A stretch of DNA of 36,710 nt from Streptomyces sp. G-G2 (lineage in GTDB: Bacteria; Actinomycetota; Actinomycetes; Streptomycetales; Streptomycetaceae), in assembly GCF_030063135.1 (NCBI RefSeq), contig NZ_JASISO010000062.1, forward strand, positions 1 to 36,710, in the 5' to 3' direction. Position numbers and translations under genes: made by a program. Positions 1-6,868 of the stretch are shown in pieces (within the stretch, counting starts at the first letter, position 1; every line of letters starts with the position of its first letter). Under the pieces are notes generated by a model. That model saw nothing but the letters and a program-made list of their open reading frames with translations. It did no database searches and had not been told where the DNA came from.

Positions 1-10
1 GTTTTCTTGT

Positions 11-53
11 GTCCGGGGTCGGGGCAGCCCCGGGCACTGCCCCGACCCCGGAC
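11..53. terminator. Strong hairpin downstream of the sortase gene
   Basis: A perfect 17-bp stem (11-27 with 37-53; left arm GTCCGGGGTCGGGGCAG) encloses a 9-nt loop. There is no clear U-tract, which is usual for Streptomyces terminators. It lies about 70 bp beyond the stop of the minus-strand sortase gene and would end that transcript. What lies to its left is outside the window. Confidence 0.75.
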
Positions 54-120
54 GCTCAAAGCCCCGCCCCCCGCGGCGCAGCCGCGGAACCCCCGCCCCC
101 GCGGAGCCCCACGCGTTCCC

Positions 121-759
121 TCAGCCGATCAGGTCCGCGTACAAGATGATGTTGTCCGGGCGGTGGCCGTCTGTGATTTCGCCTCCGCAGGTGATGAGGC
201 GCAGCTCGGGGTGCGAGGTGTTGCCGTACACCTTGGCGGTGGGGAAGTGCTTCTTGTCGACCTGCTCCAGTTCGCGTACCCGGAAGACGGCGGTGGTGCC
301 GTCCGCGCGGGAGACGGTGATGTCGTCGCCGGTGTGCACGCGCGAGACGTTCCGCAGGACGGCCGGGCCCCGGGCGGTGTCGAAGTGCCCGATCAGAACG
401 GCCGGGCCGATCTCCCCCGGGGTGACGCCCTGGGTGTACCACCCGATCCGGTCCCCGTCGGCGACGGACGGCACCTGGACCGTGCCGTCGGCGGCCAGGC
501 CCAGCTTCAGGAGCGGTGAGGTGTCGACCCCGGCCGCCGGGACGCGTACCCGGACCGGCTCGGAGGCGGGCAGGGGGGTTCCGGCGGTCGCGGGCGTGGG
601 GGTGGCCGCCGTGGGCGGTGCGGTGGCCGGGGCTCTGGTGGCCGGGGCCGCTATATGCGGGGGCGGGGCGGGCGCGGCGTGGGTGGGCCCGCCGCAGCCC
701 GTCAGGAGGAGCGGCCCGAGGAGGGCGGCGACGAGCAGGGGGCGTACGCGGTGGGCCAT
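121..759 (-). CDS. Class F sortase, membrane/lipoprotein-anchored
   Basis: A 212-residue sortase-fold transpeptidase of the actinobacterial class F type. The N-terminus (residues 1-23) is a signal peptide ending in a lipobox-like LLLTGC. A Pro/Ala/Thr-rich linker (about 25-65) leads into the catalytic domain. The sortase triad is visible: His125 in IGHFDT, Cys191 in LITCGGE and Arg200 in HRPDN. The enzyme should act outside the membrane, cutting a sorting signal and joining the acyl intermediate to an amine; its substrate is unknown. The ATG is preceded by CCGGAG at good spacing. It lies 110 bp downstream of a secreted Thr/Pro-rich protein on the same strand, with a hairpin between them, so read-through is probably partial. 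The family call is firm; the lipid anchor is inferred from the Cys. Confidence 0.9.
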   Translation of the reverse strand: MAHRVRPLLVAALLGPLLLTGCGGPTHAAPAPPPHIAAPATRAPATAPPTAATPTPATAGTPLPASEPVRVRVPAAGVDTSPLLKLGLAADGTVQVPSVADGDRIGWYTQGVTPGEIGPAVLIGHFDTARGPAVLRNVSRVHTGDDITVSRADGTTAVFRVRELEQVDKKHFPTAKVYGNTSHPELRLITCGGEITDGHRPDNIILYADLIG

Positions 760-778
760 CGGGTGCTCCGGGAACGGG

Positions 779-811
779 CCCGGCGGGCCACCGCGATGGT
801 GGCCCGCCGGG
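779..811 (-). terminator. Intercistronic hairpin (partial terminator/attenuator)
   Basis: A perfect 14-bp GC-rich stem (779-792 with 798-811) and a 5-nt loop lie between the upstream secreted-protein gene and the sortase gene. It should lower transcription into the sortase gene or stabilise the 3' end of the upstream message. Confidence 0.65.
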
Positions 812-869
812 TGAGGAGGTGAGGCGGAGGGGAGAGGCAGGGGTGTGGAAAAGAGCGTGGCGCGGGGTG

Positions 870-1604
870 TCAGCCCTGGTGGCGCGTGCGGCGGGTGCGG
901 TGGAGGGCGGCCGTGCCGAGGGCGGCGAGGACCGTGAGGAGACCGGCGCCCGCGGCCAGGGTGGTGGTGCTGGGGGTGTCCTCGGCCGTGATCTCGGCAC
1001 CGGCGGCGACCGCCCCCTTGGGGACGACCGCGGTCTGCGCCGCGGTCTGCGGCTTCACGTCGGTGACGGTGGCGGCCGGCTTGGTGGCGGACGTGGCCGG
1101 CTTGGTGGCCGGGGTGGACGGCTTCGTGATCGGCGTGGACGGCTTGATGGTCGGGGTGGACGGCTGCGGGGACGCGCCCGTACCGGCACCCGTACCCGCC
1201 GTCGCCTTCGGGAGCGGGTAGGAGGTGGTGGTGCCCGCCTTCGTGACCGTGAGCACCGGGGTGCTGGTGCTCGCCTTGGTGAGGGTGAGGTGCAGGCCCT
1301 CGACGGTGGCCGTCAGGTGGCTGCGGTCCAGCACGTCCATCACCCGGACCATGTAGACGTCGCCGGGCTTCCAGCCGGTGCCCACGTACCGGATCCAGGC
1401 CTCGGGGCCCTCCGCCTTGTTGCGCAGCACCGCGACCAGGCCTTCGCCTATGTAGACCGGCGTCCCCTCGTAGCGGCTGTCGTCCGACGCGCCCACGGAG
1501 GCCGCCGTCGGGGTGGTGGCCGCGAAGGCCGTCGCCGTGGCGGGCACGAGCAGGGCGCCGGTGAGGGCGACGGCGGCGATGGAGGTACGGAGGGCGGAAC
1601 GCAT
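870..1604 (-). CDS. Secreted Thr/Pro/Lys-rich protein with C-terminal membrane anchor
   Basis: A 244-residue protein of unrecognised function. The ATG at 1604 is chosen over an upstream in-frame start because AAGGAG stands 7 nt before it. A Sec signal peptide (about 1-30, ending near AFA) is followed by a compact region (about 35-130) containing GTGWKPGD and YMVRVMDVLDRSHLT. Next come a low-complexity stretch with repeated KPSTP/KPATS units (about 140-185), a hydrophobic segment (about 210-232), and a basic tail with HRTRRTRHQG. That C-terminal layout is the one used by sortase substrates, but no LPXTG or LAXTG stands before the hydrophobic segment; the nearest text is TTTLAAGAG. It sits directly upstream of the class F sortase, so it may be its substrate with an unusual signal, or simply a membrane-anchored surface protein. 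Confidence 0.8.
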   Translation of the reverse strand: MRSALRTSIAAVALTGALLVPATATAFAATTPTAASVGASDDSRYEGTPVYIGEGLVAVLRNKAEGPEAWIRYVGTGWKPGDVYMVRVMDVLDRSHLTATVEGLHLTLTKASTSTPVLTVTKAGTTTSYPLPKATAGTGAGTGASPQPSTPTIKPSTPITKPSTPATKPATSATKPAATVTDVKPQTAAQTAVVPKGAVAAGAEITAEDTPSTTTLAAGAGLLTVLAALGTAALHRTRRTRHQG

Positions 1605-1712
1605 AACGACTCCTTGGAGCGTGGTCGGGAGGAGGAGGGAGAGTCGCATGCCGCGTTGTCTCTGTCGGGCTTGTATCCGGTGAGGGTCTGGCGGGCTGCT
1701 GAAAGGAACTCT

Positions 1713-1760
1713 ATGGATCTTGATCGACCGGACGATGCGGTTCCTGTCATGGCCGCGTAA
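1713..1760 (+). CDS. Possible 15-residue leader peptide MDLDRPDDAVPVMAA
   Basis: A 16-codon ORF starting with ATG, with AAAGGAA ending 4-5 nt upstream, a good ribosome binding site. It lies wholly inside an extended hairpin (1715-1787), and its TAA lies in and next to the terminal loop. It could be a leader peptide or a chance ORF; no homologue is recognised. The deoC promoter appears to be downstream of it, so a direct attenuation role for deoC is doubtful. Confidence 0.25.
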   Translation: MDLDRPDDAVPVMAA

Positions 1761-1787
1761 CAGGAAACGGCATGTCGATCGAGGTCC
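1715..1787 (+). other. Extended imperfect RNA hairpin
   Basis: The outer stem pairs 1716-1728 with 1774-1786. All 13 pairs form in RNA, two of them G-U, and 1715 with 1787 adds one more. After a 6-nt bulge (1729-1734), an inner stem of about 12 pairs (1735-1747 with 1760-1773, with a mismatch and a one-base bulge) closes a 12-nt loop. The compensating G-U pairs suggest it works as RNA on this strand. It may be a terminator, a small RNA or a leader structure; which one cannot be told from sequence. Confidence 0.55.
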
Positions 1788-1883
1788 GGGCAGGCGATGA
1801 CCGGCGCATTCCCCGGACGGGTCCGCGGCAACCTTTTCCGCGACCGATATGGAGGAGTTTCGGGGGAGGGGGGTGACAGGCCG

Positions 1884-1895
1884 CTACGCGCGTAG
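1884..1895. promoter_or_regulatory. Operator palindrome CTACGCGCGTAG upstream of deoC
   Basis: A perfect 12-bp palindrome ending 1 nt before a TATGCT -10 box (1897-1902). An identical 12-mer lies in the promoter of the purine nucleoside phosphorylase gene (13167-13178). The position, in the -35/-10 spacer, suits a repressor. The cognate regulator is unknown; the DeoR-family gene at 15460 is one candidate by proximity and substrate logic only. Confidence 0.7.
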
Positions 1896-1896
1896 A

Positions 1897-1902
1897 TATG
1901 CT
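1897..1902 (+). promoter_or_regulatory. Likely -10 box of the deoC operon
   Basis: TATGCT fits the TANNNT actinobacterial -10 consensus. Six nt later is an in-frame GTG (1909), and the ATG follows at 1915. A start near 1909 would give a leaderless or nearly leaderless message, in keeping with the lack of a clear ribosome binding site before deoC. Confidence 0.5.
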
Positions 1903-1914
1903 CATCTGGTGACC

Positions 1915-2877
1915 ATGCCCACCACACTCCCCGCATTCGCTGACGTGACGACGTCCGACAGCGCGCTGCGCCGCTTCCTGCACGGGCTGCCCGGCGTCGA
2001 CGCCGTCGGCCTGGAAGCGCGCGCCGCGGCTCTCGGCACCCGTTCGATCAAGACGACGGCCAAGGCGTACGCCATCGACCTGGCCATCTCGATGATCGAC
2101 CTGACCACGCTCGAGGGCGCGGACACCCCGGGCAAGGTCCGGGCGCTCTGCGCCAAGGGCGCCAATCCCGATCCGACCGACCGCACCACCCCCCGCACCG
2201 CCGCCATCTGTGTCTATCCCGACATGGCCGGCATCGCGCACGAGGCGCTCGCCGGGACCGGCATGAAGGTGGCCTCCGTGGCGACGGCGTTCCCCGCCGG
2301 TCGCGCCGCCCTGCCGGTCAAGCTCGCCGACACCCGCGACGCCGTCGCGGCGGGCGCCGACGAGATCGACATGGTGATCGACCGCGGCGCCTTCCTCGCG
2401 GGCCACTACCTCGCCACCTTCGAACTGATCAAGGCCGTCAAGGAGGCGTGCGTGCGCCCCGACGGCACCGCAGCCCGCCTCAAGGTCATCTTCGAGACCG
2501 GTGAGCTGTCGACGTACGACAACATCCGCCGCGCCTCCTGGATCGGCATGATGGCCGGCGCCGACTTCATCAAGACCTCCACCGGCAAGGTCGGCGTGAA
2601 CGCCACGCCCGCCAACACCCTGCTGATGCTGGAGGCCGTACGGGACTTCCGCGCGCAGACCGGCGTACAGATCGGTGTGAAGCCCGCGGGCGGCATCCGC
2701 ACGACCAAGGACGCGCTCAAGTTCCTGGTCCTGGTCAACGAGACCGTGGGCGAGGACTGGCTGGACAACCACTGGTTCCGCTTCGGCGCCTCCAGCCTGC
2801 TCAACGACCTGTTGATGCAGCGCCAGAAGCTGAGCACCGGCCGTTACTCCGGTCCCGACTACGTGACGGTGGACTGA
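1915..2877 (+). CDS. deoC: Deoxyribose-phosphate aldolase
   Basis: A class I aldolase that splits 2-deoxyribose-5-phosphate into glyceraldehyde-3-phosphate and acetaldehyde in the cytoplasm. The protein has 320 residues. The Schiff-base lysine is Lys220 in FIKTSTGK and the proton-relay lysine is Lys256 in GVKPAGGIR; the strand motifs DEIDMVID and KVIFETGEL also fit the long (eukaryote-like) DeoC form. The start is ATG 1915 (MPTTLPAF); an in-frame GTG at 1909 is the alternative if the transcript is leaderless. It is the first gene of an operon with two aldehyde-dehydrogenase-family genes: the next ATG lies 5 nt after its stop. The operon can therefore remove the acetaldehyde it makes. The promoter carries the palindrome shared with the PNP gene. 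Confidence 0.95.
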   Translation: MPTTLPAFADVTTSDSALRRFLHGLPGVDAVGLEARAAALGTRSIKTTAKAYAIDLAISMIDLTTLEGADTPGKVRALCAKGANPDPTDRTTPRTAAICVYPDMAGIAHEALAGTGMKVASVATAFPAGRAALPVKLADTRDAVAAGADEIDMVIDRGAFLAGHYLATFELIKAVKEACVRPDGTAARLKVIFETGELSTYDNIRRASWIGMMAGADFIKTSTGKVGVNATPANTLLMLEAVRDFRAQTGVQIGVKPAGGIRTTKDALKFLVLVNETVGEDWLDNHWFRFGASSLLNDLLMQRQKLSTGRYSGPDYVTVD

Positions 2878-2882
2878 TCACC

Positions 2883-4319
2883 ATGGCATCTGCATTCGAG
2901 TACGCACCGGCTCCCGAGTCCCGCTCGGTCGTCGACATCGCGCCCTCCTACGGGCTCTTCATCGACGGAGAGTTCACCGAGGCCGCCGACGGCAAGGTCT
3001 TCAAGACCATCTCGCCGAGCAGCGAGGAAGTGCTGGCCGAGGTCGCCCAGGCGGGCGCCGCCGACGTCGACCGCGCCGTGAAGGCCGCCCGCAAGGCCTT
3101 CGAGAAGTGGTCCGCGCTGCCCGGTTCCGAGCGCGCCAAGTACCTCTTCCGGATCGCCCGGATCATCCAGGAGCGCAGCCGCGAGCTGGCCGTCCTGGAG
3201 ACCCTCGACAACGGCAAGCCGATCAAGGAGACCCGCGACGCGGACCTCCCCCTGGTCGCCGCGCACTTCTTCTACTACGCGGGCTGGGCCGACAAGCTCG
3301 ACCATGCGGGCTACGGCGCGAACCCCCGCCCCCTCGGTGTGGCGGGCCAGGTCATCCCCTGGAACTTCCCGCTCCTGATGCTGGCGTGGAAGATCGCCCC
3401 GGCGCTGGCGACCGGTAACACCGTCGTCCTCAAGCCCGCCGAGACCACGCCCCTGTCGGCCCTGTTCTTCGCGGACATCTGCCGCCAGGCGGGCCTGCCC
3501 AAGGGCGTCGTCAACATCCTCACCGGTTACGGCGACGCGGGCGCGGCCCTCGTCGAGCACCCGGACGTCAACAAGGTCGCCTTCACCGGCTCCACCGCCG
3601 TCGGCAAGGCCATCGCGCGCCAGATCGCCGGTACGGACAAGAAGGTCACCCTGGAGCTGGGCGGCAAGGGCGCCAACATCGTCTTCGACGACGCCCCCAT
3701 CGACCAGGCCGTCGAGGGCATCGTCACCGGCATCTTCTTCAACCAGGGCCAGGTCTGCTGCGCGGGCTCGCGCCTGCTGGTCCAGGAGTCGATCCAGGAC
3801 GAGCTGCTCGACTCGCTCAAGCGCCGCCTGTCCACGCTGCGCCTCGGCGACCCGCTGGACAAGAACACCGACATCGGCGCGATCAACTCCGCGGCCCAGC
3901 TGGCCCGGATCACCGCGCTCGCCGAGACCGGCGAGGCCGAGGGCGCCGAGCGCTGGTCCCCGGCGTGCGAGCTGCCGTCCACCGGTTACTGGTTCGCCCC
4001 GACGCTGTTCACCAACGTCACTCAGGCGCACACCGTCGCCCGCGACGAGATCTTCGGCCCGGTCCTGTCCGTCCTGTCGTTCCGCACCCCGGACGAGGCC
4101 GTCGCCAAGGCCAACAACAGCCAGTACGGGCTGTCCGCGGGCATCTGGACGGAGAAGGGCTCGCGCATCCTCGCGGTCGCGAACAAGCTCCGCGCGGGTG
4201 TCGTCTGGGCCAACACGTTCAACAAGTTCGACCCGACCTCGCCGTTCGGCGGGTACAAGGAATCGGGCTTCGGCCGCGAAGGTGGCCGTCACGGCCTGGA
4301 GGGTTACCTCGATGTCTGA
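2883..4319 (+). CDS. NAD(P)-dependent aldehyde dehydrogenase
   Basis: A complete 478-residue aldehyde dehydrogenase that oxidises an aldehyde to the acid. The signature residues are present: the oxyanion Asn in VIPWNFPLLM, the cofactor-binding Lys in VLKPAETTP, the general base Glu258 in LELGGKGANI, and the catalytic Cys292 in GQVCCAGSR. The C-terminal oligomerisation tail has TSPFGGYKESGFGREGG. It starts 5 nt after deoC and its stop overlaps the start of the next gene by 8 nt, so all three are probably co-translated. Acetaldehyde released by DeoC is the likely substrate; this is inferred from context, because the family is broad. No strong ribosome binding site is seen, which fits translational coupling. 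Confidence 0.93.
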   Translation: MASAFEYAPAPESRSVVDIAPSYGLFIDGEFTEAADGKVFKTISPSSEEVLAEVAQAGAADVDRAVKAARKAFEKWSALPGSERAKYLFRIARIIQERSRELAVLETLDNGKPIKETRDADLPLVAAHFFYYAGWADKLDHAGYGANPRPLGVAGQVIPWNFPLLMLAWKIAPALATGNTVVLKPAETTPLSALFFADICRQAGLPKGVVNILTGYGDAGAALVEHPDVNKVAFTGSTAVGKAIARQIAGTDKKVTLELGGKGANIVFDDAPIDQAVEGIVTGIFFNQGQVCCAGSRLLVQESIQDELLDSLKRRLSTLRLGDPLDKNTDIGAINSAAQLARITALAETGEAEGAERWSPACELPSTGYWFAPTLFTNVTQAHTVARDEIFGPVLSVLSFRTPDEAVAKANNSQYGLSAGIWTEKGSRILAVANKLRAGVVWANTFNKFDPTSPFGGYKESGFGREGGRHGLEGYLDV

Positions 4320-5217
4320 TTCTTCGGCGTCTTCGGCGCGTCTGAGCGTCTTCAAGACCTACAAGCTGTACGTCGGGGGCAAGTTCCCCCGCTCCGAGAG
4401 CGGCCGGGTGTACGAGGTGACCGACTCCAAGGGCAAGTGGCTGGCCAACGCCCCGCTGTCCTCCCGCAAGGACGCCCGTGACGCGGTCGTCGCGGCCCGC
4501 AAGGCCTTCGGCGGCTGGTCGGGCGCGACCGCCTACAACCGCGGCCAGATCCTCTACCGCGTCGCCGAGATGCTGGAGGGCCGCCGCGAGCAGTTCGTCC
4601 GCGAGGTCGGCGAGGCCGAGGGCCTGTCCAAGTCGAAGGCCGCGGCCGTCGTGGACGCCGCCATCGACCGCTGGGTCTGGTACGCGGGCTGGACCGACAA
4701 GATCGCGCAGCTCGTGGGCGGGGCGAACCCGGTCGCCGGGCCGTTCTTCAACCTCTCCACCCCCGAGCCGACCGGTGTCGTCACGGTCGTGGCCCCGCAG
4801 GACTCGTCCTTCCTGGGCCTGGTCTCGGTGCTCGCCCCGGTGATCGCGACCGGCAACACCGCGGTCGTCATCGCCAGCGAGAAGTACCCGCTCCCGGCGC
4901 TCTCCCTGGGCGAAGTGCTCGCCACCTCCGACCTGCCCGGCGGTGTGGTCAACATCCTGTCCGGCAAGGCCGCCGAGATGGGCCCGCACCTGGCCTCGCA
5001 CCAGGACGTCAACGCGATCGACCTGGCGGGTGCCGACGAGGCGCTCGCCAAGGAGCTGGAGATCGCGGCCGCGGACAACCTCAAGCGCGTGCTGCGCAGG
5101 CAGTCCGCGGACGACTGGAGCGCCGACCCGGGGACGAAGCGGATGACCGCGTTCCTGGAGACGAAGACCGTCTGGCACCCCACGGGCTCGCTGGGCGCCT
5201 CCGGTTCGGCCTACTAG
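4312..5217 (+). CDS. Truncated aldehyde-dehydrogenase-family protein lacking the catalytic domain
   Basis: A 301-residue protein (MSDSSASS start) matching the N-terminal cofactor-binding half of aldehyde dehydrogenases. It has KLYVGGKFPRSESG near the start, VVAPQDSSFLGL where a full enzyme has IPWNFPL, and VVIASEKYPLPA in the cofactor region. After DVNAIDLAGADEALAKEL, where a full enzyme reads FTGSTAVGK, it departs and ends; there is no catalytic Cys and no Glu-containing ELGGK motif. The reading frame is clean and overlaps the full enzyme by 8 nt (ATGTCTGA), so this looks like a maintained gene and not a recent break. It may be a non-catalytic partner or a cofactor- or aldehyde-binding subunit of the upstream enzyme; the function is not known. 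Confidence 0.85.
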   Translation: MSDSSASSARLSVFKTYKLYVGGKFPRSESGRVYEVTDSKGKWLANAPLSSRKDARDAVVAARKAFGGWSGATAYNRGQILYRVAEMLEGRREQFVREVGEAEGLSKSKAAAVVDAAIDRWVWYAGWTDKIAQLVGGANPVAGPFFNLSTPEPTGVVTVVAPQDSSFLGLVSVLAPVIATGNTAVVIASEKYPLPALSLGEVLATSDLPGGVVNILSGKAAEMGPHLASHQDVNAIDLAGADEALAKELEIAAADNLKRVLRRQSADDWSADPGTKRMTAFLETKTVWHPTGSLGASGSAY

Positions 5218-5258
5218 CTAGGCGTACGCCGCCCCTGGCCTACGGGCCCACCCGGACC

Positions 5259-5291
5259 GGCCCCGACAGCGACCCCCGTGCTGTCGGGGCC
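5259..5291. terminator. Bidirectional terminator after the deoC operon
   Basis: A perfect 12-bp stem (GGCCCCGACAGC, 5259-5270, with 5280-5291) and a 9-nt loop lie between the plus-strand operon and the minus-strand gene ending at 5311. Confidence 0.8.
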
Positions 5292-5310
5292 TCCCCGTAC
5301 CCGCGACCCG

Positions 5311-5670
5311 CTACTTCACCGCGCCCGGCAGCAGCGGGCCCAGCAGCGAGGAAGCCGCCGCCGTGGGGAGTTCGCCGACCTTGGCGCCCTTGGTGACGCT
5401 GTCGGTGACCATGCTCGTACCGACGGCCGGGAAGTCCGCGACCTTCGTGCCGATGCCGTTGTTCAGCGGGTCCACGCCGGTGTTGGCCAGCGGGTTGACC
5501 TGGAGGTTCGTGATCGGGTTGACGGCTCCCGCCAGTGCGGCCGGAACATCCAGCTCGCCCGCCTGGGCCCCGCCCGTGGCCAGGGTGAGGGCCGCACCGG
5601 CCATGGTGAGGGTGAGGCCTGCGGTGCGCAGGACCGACGAGGAGGCTGCGGAGGCTGCGTGACGTGCCAT
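5311..5670 (-). CDS. Small secreted protein of unknown function
   Basis: A 119-residue protein with a clear Sec signal peptide (MARH start, hydrophobic core LTLTMAGAALTLATG, likely cleavage after AQA near residue 36). The mature part is short and rich in Asn, Pro, Gly, Val and Leu, with NPITNLQVNPLANTGVDPLNN and SLLGPLLPG. No catalytic motif is seen. Similar small exported proteins are common in Streptomyces and are sometimes mislabelled as ATP-binding. AGGTGG precedes the ATG. It is transcribed alone, convergent with the deoC operon and divergent from the kinase gene at 5803. Confidence 0.75.
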   Translation of the reverse strand: MARHAASAASSSVLRTAGLTLTMAGAALTLATGGAQAGELDVPAALAGAVNPITNLQVNPLANTGVDPLNNGIGTKVADFPAVGTSMVTDSVTKGAKVGELPTAAASSLLGPLLPGAVK

Positions 5671-5802
5671 GGGATTCCACCTGTGGTTGGCGTCTGTGGT
5701 CGTAGTCGCGTGCGCACGCAGCGTAGTTGAGGTGTGATCCTGGATACCAACCAGCCACCGGGAGGACCCCCTACGCGGGTTAATGGTTCACACTGGTGAC
5801 CC

Positions 5803-6444
5803 GTGAGCTGTTCCTCTCCCTCCCCGACCCGAGTCGTCCTGCTGACCGGTCCGTCGGGCTCCGGAAAATCCTCCCTGGCCGCGCGTTCCGGGCTGCCGGT
5901 GCTGCGCCTCGACGACTTCTACAAAGAGGGCGCCGACCCCAGCCTGCCGCTGGTCGACGGCAGTTCCGACATCGACTGGGACTCGCCGCTGTCGTGGGAC
6001 ATGGACGCGGCGGTGACGGCGGTCGCGCAGCTGTGCGCGGGCGGCCGTACCGAGGTGCCGGTCTATGACATCGCGACCAGCTCGCGGACCGGGGTGGAGA
6101 CGCTGGACATCGGGCGTACGCCGCTGTTCATCGCGGAGGGGATCTTCGCGGCGGACGTCGTGGCGCGGTGTCAGGAGCTGGGGCTGCTGGCGGATGCGAT
6201 CTGCCTGCGGGGGCGCCCGTCCACCACCTTCCGGCGTCGGCTCGCCCGCGATCTGCGGGAGGGGCGCAAGTCCGTTCCGTTCCTGCTGCGCAGGGGCTGG
6301 CGGCTGATGCGGGCGGAGCGGGGGATCGTGGCGCGGCACAGCGGGCTGGGGGCGTACGCGTGTGGCCGTGACGAGGCCTTGGGCCGTCTGGCCGCCGCCG
6401 CGGCAGGACGCCACCGCCCGTCCCGCACCACCACCCCGGCCTAA
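5803..6444 (+). CDS. Uridine-kinase-like P-loop ATP-binding protein
   Basis: A 213-residue P-loop NTPase of the uridine kinase/phosphoribulokinase type. Walker A is GPSGSGKSS (about residues 16-24), followed by LRLDDFYKEGADPSLP, which resembles the DDFY substrate-binding stretch of uridine kinases. DWDSPLSWD and VPVYDIATS then mirror the family's DHPDAFD and PxYDxxxH motifs, and LFIAEGIFA is the conserved strand before the lid. The lid has RRRLARDLREGRKS. Uridine or cytidine phosphorylation is likely but not proven, because the general-base positions differ from the canonical enzyme. The start is GTG. The C-terminal tail (RHRPSRTTTPA) is disordered. It is a single gene followed by repeat DNA. 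Confidence 0.8.
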   Translation: MSCSSPSPTRVVLLTGPSGSGKSSLAARSGLPVLRLDDFYKEGADPSLPLVDGSSDIDWDSPLSWDMDAAVTAVAQLCAGGRTEVPVYDIATSSRTGVETLDIGRTPLFIAEGIFAADVVARCQELGLLADAICLRGRPSTTFRRRLARDLREGRKSVPFLLRRGWRLMRAERGIVARHSGLGAYACGRDEALGRLAAAAAGRHRPSRTTTPA

Positions 6445-6868
6445 CCCCGGCCCCTTCCTGCCTGCCCGGCGGGCAGGGGTGTCTTCCGGCGGTGCGCGAA
6501 ATCCAGCCTGCCCGGCGTTTGAGGGCCCGCCGGAGGCAGCGTCGGCCGACGCGTACCTGTACGTGCCCCTGTTCCCGGCTGCGGGTCGCCCGCCCTCCGG
6601 GGGCGCCTCAAACGCCGGCGGGGCTGAGGTTGCCCGGGGAGGCTGGGTGTCCGGCGGGGCTGAGGTTGCCCGCGGGGGCGGGTGCATCCGGCTGGGCTGA
6701 GGTTGCGCGCCAGGACCGGTGCATCCGGTGGAACGGGGGCGTTCCGTGGGGGAAATGGCGCGAGCGGGATCTCGCGGACCCCCGGCCGCTTGATCCCGCT
6801 CGCTCCCCCGATGGCCCCCGCCCCACCCCCGTGGGACGGCCCCCCTGGCCGTGTGGTTCGTCGTGGCG
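6445..6868. repeat. Intergenic block of dispersed Streptomyces repeats and hairpins
   Basis: This 424-bp stretch holds no credible gene. An inverted pair (GGCGTTTGAGG near 6514-6524 and CCTCAAACGCC near 6606-6616) has imperfect arms of about 25-28 bp and can fold into a large hairpin. After it, GGGCTGAGGTTGC recurs at 6621, 6657 and 6694, about 36-37 bp apart, and GGTGCATCCGG recurs at 6681 and 6719. A short hairpin ACGGCC-N5-GGCCGT (6836-6852) lies near the sigQ stop. The element probably ends both the kinase and sigQ transcripts. A relative of the repeat is at 24990-25040. Confidence 0.7.

Noticed and set aside
5761..5780. CTACGCGGGTTA as a third copy of the nucleoside operator before the kinase-like gene
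   Set aside because: Only the left half matches CTACGCGCGTAG and the palindrome is lost, so it is not counted.
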